Both the position numbers and the translations under genes were made by a program. 64,000 nt of DNA from Brachypodium distachyon (taxonomy: Eukaryota; Streptophyta; Magnoliopsida; Poales; Poaceae). The notes under the pieces are model-generated. The model saw only the letters and a program-made list of their open reading frames with translations, searched no databases and had not been told where the DNA came from. The stretch covers positions 22,186,501 to 22,250,500 of the forward strand of contig NC_016132.3 in the NCBI RefSeq assembly GCF_000005505.3, read 5' to 3'. Of this stretch, positions 57,541 to 64,000 are shown in pieces (within the stretch, counting starts at the first letter, position 1; each line of letters begins with the position of its first letter).

Positions 57541-58425
57541 GCGAAGCAATACTATCGCACCAGTGGCACCCGAAGTACCACCGCCGCATGACGCCTGGGC
57601 CACCTCGCTTGCTCCCCGGAAGGACCACACCCCGGGCAGCACCGCACAAGCTGCCCGGCAAGTCACCAGCCCAGCAGGGCCAGCCGGGCTGCGGGGGTTG
57701 CCCTGGAGGGCAGAGAGAGAATTCCCGTGCGCTTCCCGGGGAGGTCACTTGCCGGGAAGGGCGTTCCCGGGCGCAGGCCCCCGTTACAGGAGCGGGATCA
57801 AGCAGGCAGGACAACGACGCACGTGGCCGCTCGGCGGGCTCCCTGTGCGCAGGGCTCGTCAGGGCGAGGAGTGAAGCACAAGCAAACATTAAATGCTCCG
57901 ACAGAAAGGGGATTCCCCGTCCAGTAAGCCTACGGTGACTGGCCCGGTGTGAATTCTAGGCACGTAGCGCCCTAGCTGCAGGGCTACTCATCATGCATGC
58001 AAGCCAGCACACGGAGGGCAAGTTGTCCTAGTTCTTTGCTTGCCACTTGTCACCCATGCACCAAGGCACCTGTGGTATCCCCTTGAGTATAAAAGGAGGA
58101 CCATTGCCAACGGTCAACGGGTTCGGTTTGTTTTTACCAGTTTTGGCCAGAAATAGCAAGTAGCTCTTAGCAGAAAAAAAGGAGAGAACGCCCGGGAACT
58201 CCCGCGGCAACCTGTAAACCCTTGTTCACTGGCTAATAAGAATGCTGAAGCAGGACGTAGGGTTTTACACCTCAGGGTGGCCCGAACCTGGGTAAAAACG
58301 ATTGTGTGCATCCTCACGCTTGACATTGGCTTCGCCGGCGCTCGCCGGAGCGATCCCCGACGCCGTCTGCCGAACCTAAAAGGGGGTGCCGCTCACCCCC
58401 GGTGTCTATGCCCTGGGCTACGACA
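57541..58425 (+). repeat. 5' LTR (right part) of a gypsy retrotransposon
   Basis: It ends GGCTACGACA at 58425, followed by a primer-site-like sequence (TTTGACGCGCAAGGTAGGGG). It contains a TATA box (TATAAAA, 58088-58094). The left border is not defined; TGTCG at about 57069 would pair with the CGACA end but cannot be tested because the 3' LTR is beyond the window. Confidence 0.55.
58088..58094 (+). promoter_or_regulatory. TATA box in the gypsy LTR
   Basis: TATAAAA in GAGTATAAAAGGAGG, about 340 bases before the LTR end. Confidence 0.6.
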
Positions 58426-58712
58426 TTTGACGCGCAAGGTAGGGGCGCGTGTGGATAGCTCGCCGGAGATCGCCGGCGCCGTCGTCTGTAACTACATCGG
58501 CAACGTCTTCTTCATTGACAGGATCAACCCTCATGCCTCCCAAGCGGGCTGGTGACTCTCGGATTGATCCACATGGTGTCCCAGCGGCGCACACGTGGTC
58601 ACACGACGTGCAACACGCGTCGTAGGGCCAGGAGAACCCTAAGACCTCTCAGGTGCAGCAGTCGCAGCTGCCACCCCCGCCCCCTCGGCCGTCGGCGGAC
58701 AACCGGCTGAGG

Positions 58713-61700
58713 TGTAACATCCCAATTTTCAAATTCTTCATATGCATTGCATATCATAAGCATCATGTCACCCTTGCATTTGATCACTTTCAAAACCCTA
58801 AAGTTTGCCCAGAAAACCCTTTTGCAAAAATGCCTTTATTTGACTTTGGGCTTTGATCTTACTCTTGACTATTTGCATTTTTAACCCATGAGGGTATTGT
58901 GGTAAAAAGGGATTTAATGCATATATAAAGCTATCCCATAGATTGGCTTTTAAAAGATAATTTGTTTCGATAGCCTAAGTGGGCCTAAAAGCCATTTTAT
59001 AGGCAAATGTTTTTTTTTTAAATATTTTATTTTGAGAAAATTCTTGCTCCAAAAGTTAGATCATATGAAAATATGATTTTACAAATTTTGTTGCATTTTA
59101 TTTGGAGTGATTTGGAGCTCCGAATCAATTTTGAGGTTCAAAAACAGAAAATAGATAAAAGAAAAGGAAAAACCGGACCGAACCGGTCAAACAGGACTGG
59201 ACCGGACCGGCTCAGCCCCGCCCGAGCCGCCCGCTCTCACTGACCGGTGGGACCCACGCGTCATCTTCAACCTCCGTCCGAAGAATCCGGCCACGCACGC
59301 CCGCGAACTGCCCACGACTCCACCTCCGATTTCTTCGCGCTCGAGCCGTTTTCTCCAAATCCTTGCGCGTCATCCCGAAGCCCTCGCTTATCTCCTCCAC
59401 TTCCCCCATACCCCACGTCCAATTTCGCACCGGTTAGAGAGTAATTGCTCGCCGGAGTTCGTTGCTGCCACCGCCATTCTTCGCGTTTTCGTCGCCATTC
59501 CGGTGAGTCTCCGCCCGCGCCGACCCCCTAGTCTTCCTCCTCTCTTCCTTGCGCACGCCGTGACGCGAGCCGGCCGCGATTTGGAGCTCTGCGCCTCCAT
59601 CCGCCGCCGCCCGCCGCCCGTGCTCCGCCGTCCGCGCTCCGCCTCCGCCTCCCGCTCCGCCTGGCCGCACCCCCGCGCCGCCCCGCGTGCCGCGCCCGTG
59701 CGCCGCGCCGCCCGCCGCCCTCCGCCCTCCGCGCGCTGTCTGTGCCCGCGCAGCCGCCTGCGCCACCCCGCTCCGCCCGCGCGCCGCCTGTCGCGTCCTG
59801 CGCCCCGCGCCGCCTCCGCGCCGCCCGCGCTGCCCGCGCGACCCGCTGCCCCGCGGCGCCCGCCGCCGCCGTGCGCGCGCCGCCCCGGCCGCTCGCCTGC
59901 GCCGCCTCTGCCCGCGTCGCGCCGCCCCGCGCCGCCGCCGGCGAGCTAGCCGCCGGCCGGAACCCTAGAAACCGGCCAGTCCCGCCATGCCACGTGGCAG
60001 GTTTTTTCTTTTTTTTTTTAATTCGGCCGAATTGGATAATGAAATTTTGCAGCAAAGCCCCTACAACTTCAAAACCACATATCTTTTAAACTGTTTGTCC
60101 AAAATTTACGATCCACATCTTTCTGGAATCGTCACAACGTGTAGAATATTTCGGCACTGTTTAATTTCAGTTTTGAACAAATTAGTCAGAAGCAATTTAC
60201 AGATTGGTTGAATAGAGTTTAAATTTCAAATGAATTGTTTCAAAATAGTTTTGAGCATGTTATCTTGCTGTAAAATTATTTAAAGTTGTTCTCTATCCAT
60301 TAGGACCAGAGAAGAAATTATTTTGTGTATAATCATGGCATACAAGTTAAATAATGCTCTATGTTGCAAAAGCCGCACAATCTTTTGTTTTAAAACCCTA
60401 TTCATGTATCATGCATATTAATTACCACTTTGATGTTGTATAATCTGTCCAAATCTTTTGAGAGCCTTTTCAAAACAGAAACGAAACTTTGTACGTTAGA
60501 AGTAACCTTTGTGTGCATCATCTTGGCATATGCATCATGGCATGGTTTTTGTATTGAATGTTGTGTTTATTGTGTGTGTTTCTTTTATTTTAGATTGTGT
60601 GGAGTGTATTTCTTGTTGTTGCGAAGAGTGCGAGAACTACCACAACCTTGGACAAGGCAAGTTCACTTTGATCATATCCCATTATTATTGTTGTTTTAAA
60701 ATACTTATGCATTAGTGTTGTTGGTAGAGATGCATTGATAGGACTATTACTCGTACCTCTATGCTAGCTATAAATCCCAGGTAGTATAGTTTACCCTCGC
60801 CATTACCTTGCTACCAAATTGTCATCGATTGTAGTTTGAATGCTAAGCTATGGTAGTATCGTGAGGGAAATAACTACATTATGATATTGTTATGCCTTTG
60901 GCTATATGAAATGTTTTGTTAGATGTAAGGCAAAACAACTAATTCAATGAACCATCCTGGGTGGGCTGCTTTGAGGATTTTGAGGATTAGCGGCGTCAGG
61001 TCCATTTCTATGGGTCCCTCTGAGTCGAGTTCCTGTGGATACAGGAATGGATCGTCCATGGACGTCTCTCCTGAGACAAGAGTAAGTTGTATGAACCTAG
61101 ACCCGAAGAATTGTACTGAGGTAGCCGTGTAGGGGGAGCGTGATTCTCTCGTGGTTTAGGGAATTACCTCTGAAAATCTCGTAATCGATGCCGTTGCTAC
61201 TCTACCCTGAGGACAGCAAGGGATTAACACGTCGATTTCTTGTGGGGAATGTGTACAAACTCTCGAGAGCGTCAAAACTAAGTACTTAGCCGTGTCCCCG
61301 GCAACGGACAATTTGAGCAACTAGATGTGGAGCTGTAAGGAAAGTCTTACTCATTCCAATTTCTTAAATAAAATGAATGGTTTGAACAGGGTAGGAGCAC
61401 TTGAAGAATCCACTTCAATGTACTCTAGGTTAATAGGAGCATGGGTGTGTCTACCCCGTGTCCATTAGTTAACATTATTATAACATTCCCTTGTAGTAGG
61501 GTAATTTATGTTCTGCTTCCACGCAAACAGCCTGAACTCCACCTTGCCAAATACTGCATATACTTGGTAGGTTTTGATATAACTCCTAGTGAATCTTGTC
61601 AATACATTCAATGTATTGACCCTAGTGGCTGCATCGTTTAATGATGCAGGAAGCTCCGACGACGAGTAAGATGTACGTTCTACTTGTTTGGGTTACGGGC

Positions 61701-61962
61701 CTACATTCCAACACGCTCTCACCGTGGTGTTGATGTGCCCTTGTATCTTCCGTTTTCCGCTGTTAAACAGTTTTTTTTATTTCCAGCTAACCTGTGAGGT
61801 TATGCGAGTTGTAAGTACCATTTAAATTCTGGATGATTCGTTGTAATAATGAGACCTTTGTTCTATGATATTACATCTTGAAACTGTGTGTGCTAGTGAG
61901 TCAATCCAGAGACTAGCACTAAAGCACAGAGATCGAACCCTTTTACGGGGGCGGTCGCTTCA
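58713..61962 (+). mobile_element. Solo LTR, copy 2 (3,250 bp), inside the gypsy gag
   Basis: It starts TGTAACATCCCAATTT and ends GGGGGCGGTCGCTTCA, flanked by TGAGG at 58708-58712 and 61963-61967. It is homologous to 40070-43355 over its outer thirds, with a strongly diverged GC-rich block at about 59170-60010. Both copies have the same orientation. Confidence 0.9.
60575..60715 (+). CDS. Cys-rich frame inside solo LTR copy 2
   Basis: This is the equivalent of 41925-42116: CVECISCCCEECENYHNLGQ and the following KFTLIIS are kept in frame, then the two copies diverge. The same TTTTATTTTAG precedes it at about 60583-60594. Translation is unproven. Confidence 0.28.
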   Translation, partial: CVSFILDCVECISCCCEECENYHNLGQGKFTLIISHYYCCFKILMH

Positions 61963-64000
61963 TGAGGGGGCCGGCGGCTCCCAGCGCCGGGGCCAATCGC
62001 GCGAGCGGCCACGACGCCGCCCGCGCCTGCCAGCGAGTTTACTCGCGGGCTGAAGATGCGCAGTGGCAACTGCGCCACGAGCACACCGCGTCACGAGCGA
62101 CGCTGTCGGGGTCGCACCCTACCCACCCGGGTGCGCCGGGGGACAGGGCGGGGGGCAGTCGGTCGGAGAATCGGCTGCCTCCAGCCCAAACCCCAGCAGA
62201 AGCAATCATCGCCACGCGGGTCATGGTGCGCTACGAGCCGCAGCAGGGCATGCCGGCGCACGAGGCGTGGGGTGCGGAGCTGGACGCGCTCCTCGCGCTT
62301 GCCGCCCAACAGCCGCAAGGTGAGGACGCCCCGACCGGTTCGGGTCAGGGGCAGAACCCGGGACGCGGAGACACGCCACACCTCTCGGGGCTGGGAGAAA
62401 ACCCTCCCCCGCAGGGAGGGCCGGGAGCCAAGGATCCCTTGGGGTCCTCGGATTTGACACCTACCGTCATGCGGGGTGACGCACGGGGCGTCCTGAACGC
62501 CCGCCAGCAGGAAGTCCTCCGCCAGCGCCTAGAGCACCGGCGCCGGTGTGAGGTAGAGCGCCGGCGTCCAGAGGAGCAGGAGGATGCCCCCATGGGCACC
62601 GAGGACGGCTGCACCGTGTTCACCCGCGAGCTGCGCCGGGTAACATGGCCCCGCAAGTTCCGAGCGCCGGCGCTGGGGACGTACGACGGGACCGTGAACC
62701 CGAAGGATTTCCTCCTGACCTACACGTTGGGGATGCACGCCATCGGTGCCGACGACAAGGTCAGGGCCAACTGGTTCCCGATGGTTCTCAAGGGATCGGC
62801 GAGAACTTGGTTGCTAAACCTGCCTGCCGGGTCCATAGCCTCATGGGCTGACCTGCGCGAGCAGTTTGTGAGCGCGTTCCAAGGTGGCTACAAGCGATCG
62901 GGAACCATGGCGGAGATGCACACCGTGGTGTAGAAGCCAGGAGAGACGCTGCGGAGCTTCGTCAACCGCTTCTCCAGCCTCTCCTACTCCATTCCAGAGG
63001 CGGAGGCTGCCGCCATCATCAACACCTTCGCCATCAACGTCCGCGACCCCAAGATGCGGGAGAAGCTGAGCACGCATCGGATCCGGACGACGCAGGAGCT
63101 CTACGCCTTGGCGCACAAGTGCGCCATGGCTGAGGAAGGGCGCTTAGCGCCCGAACTCGCAGCTAACGCTGCCGCGAGCCCCGCTGAGGGCTCGCAGAAG
63201 AAGAGCTCCCGCAAGCGCAATGGGAAGCAAGTCTGCGCCGCGGAGTCGGGGGCTGCCTCGAGGCCTGCAAAGAAGGCCTCGCCCGCCGGCAGTTCTGGCG
63301 GCAAGCTGGGCGACGCGTCCCGCTGCCCCATCCACGCCAACGCTACCCACGACGCGCAGGATTGCCGCATCCTGCAGGGTATCAAGCAGAGGCGCGAGCA
63401 GCGCCACGAAGAGCGCCGAGCGGCCGGCGCCTGCTTCAACTGCGGCGATATTGGACATTTATCCCGGGATTCCCCGAACGACCCCAGAGCTGGGCCGAAT
63501 CCTGCCGGCGGGGGCACCGACAGAGAGGGAGCCCAGGGGGGATGCGGCCAGGCCCATGCCGGCAGGGAGCGCCCTCCCCGGGGACGAGACATGGCTCGCG
63601 CTAAGGAGCAGCGCGAGTCCGACTGCAGCGGGGGCGAGGAGCCCGGCTTCCAAGAGCCCCGCGGCATTGCCTGCATCCATGGGGGAGCTTACGCTCTCTC
63701 ATCCCATGCCGCGGTGAAGCGTCTCACCCGGCAGGTGTGTGCGCTGTTGCCTGACATGGAGGCACAGCAGCCGCTGAAGTCGTCGCACGTGCCGATCCCT
63801 TACGCGCCGACGATCACCCAGCCCAGCAGCTGGGTTCAGGGGTTTTACCCTTCGTGGTCTCACCGATCATCAACAATGTGACGGTGACCAAGGTGCTGGT
63901 GGGCAACGGAGCAGGGTTGAACCTCCTATCCGCCAAGTTGGTGGAGAAGTTTCAGCTGCCGTTGGAGCAGTTGAAGCCAACCGACCCGTTCCGGGGAGTG

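Larger units (their letters stand above)
58533..63881 (+). pseudogene. Gypsy gag gene, split by a solo LTR
   Basis: ATG 58533 opens MPPKRAGDSRIDPHG, which meets TAG at 58623-58625 and continues in frame to 58712. Removing 58713-61967 (the solo LTR plus one duplication, 3,255 bases, a multiple of three) restores the frame at 61968. The gag core (FRAPALGTYDGTVNPKDF, WLLNLPAGSIASWADLREQF) carries TAG at 62931-62933. The zinc knuckle near 63432 reads CFNCGDIGHLSRDS, with Ser for the last Cys (codon 63471-63473). After a shift near 63840 a protease-like VLVGNGAGLNLLSAK (about 63893) follows, with Asn where Asp is usual. The element continues past 64000. Confidence 0.85.

Noticed and set aside
59528..60055. 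Ala/Arg-rich open frames on both strands
   Set aside because: They are low-complexity CGCC-rich DNA inside a solo LTR, open in several frames at once.
61962..61964. ATG as start of a gypsy gag frame
   Set aside because: This ATG is made by the junction of the solo LTR end (CA) with its target duplication (TGAGG); the true gag start is at 58533.

Overview
The window reads as nuclear DNA of a grass, most likely a Triticeae relative of wheat or barley. The evidence is intron-containing plant genes with very GC-rich coding regions, set among Stowaway MITEs, CACTA, hAT, Mutator-like, Helitron and SINE insertions, and blocks of nested LTR retrotransposons. The species assignment is inference; no organelle, bacterial or viral gene set is present, and I found no tRNA, rRNA or CRISPR.

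Layout. 1-5366: most of a decayed Ty1/copia element on the + strand (tail of the 5' LTR, broken gag-pol, complete 3' LTR 4532-5366). 5367-9530: gene-free, with a 515-bp hAT-type element. 9656-10460: a two-exon R2R3-MYB of the subgroup 4 repressor type. 10461-23414: gene-free DNA holding, in order, a SINE, a Helitron, a Mutator-like element with long terminal repeats, a CACTA element and a second hAT-like element; each has recognisable ends and most have target duplications. 23415-25829: an intronless three-C2 MCTP/FTIP-like membrane protein. 27682-29211: a three-exon plastid-targeted dienelactone-hydrolase-like protein. 30052-30569: a second Helitron. 34608-37133: a four-exon patellin (SEC14-GOLD) with a tiny Stowaway in intron 2. 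37134-64000: no host gene; this part is retrotransposon territory.

Retrotransposon block. 40070-43355 is a 3.3-kb solo LTR with a perfect GGAAC duplication. 43896-57012 is a 13.1-kb copia element of Sirevirus/Maximus type on the minus strand, with both LTRs, a tRNA-Met primer site, a polypurine tract and a GTAGT duplication. Besides broken gag-pol it carries a decayed reading frame of about 1,150 codons downstream of pol, apparently with its own TATA box and a spliced leader. From about 57.5 kb to the right edge lies the 5' part of a gypsy element. A second solo LTR of the 40070 family (58713-61962, TGAGG duplication) sits inside its gag gene.

The four host genes (MYB repressor, MCTP tether, DLH-like hydrolase, patellin) are single-copy neighbours with no evident shared pathway. 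The most unusual items are the Sirevirus accessory gene with its apparent private promoter, the conserved cysteine-rich peptide encoded inside both solo LTRs, and a Gln in place of the last Arg of the bHLH-contact motif of the MYB.
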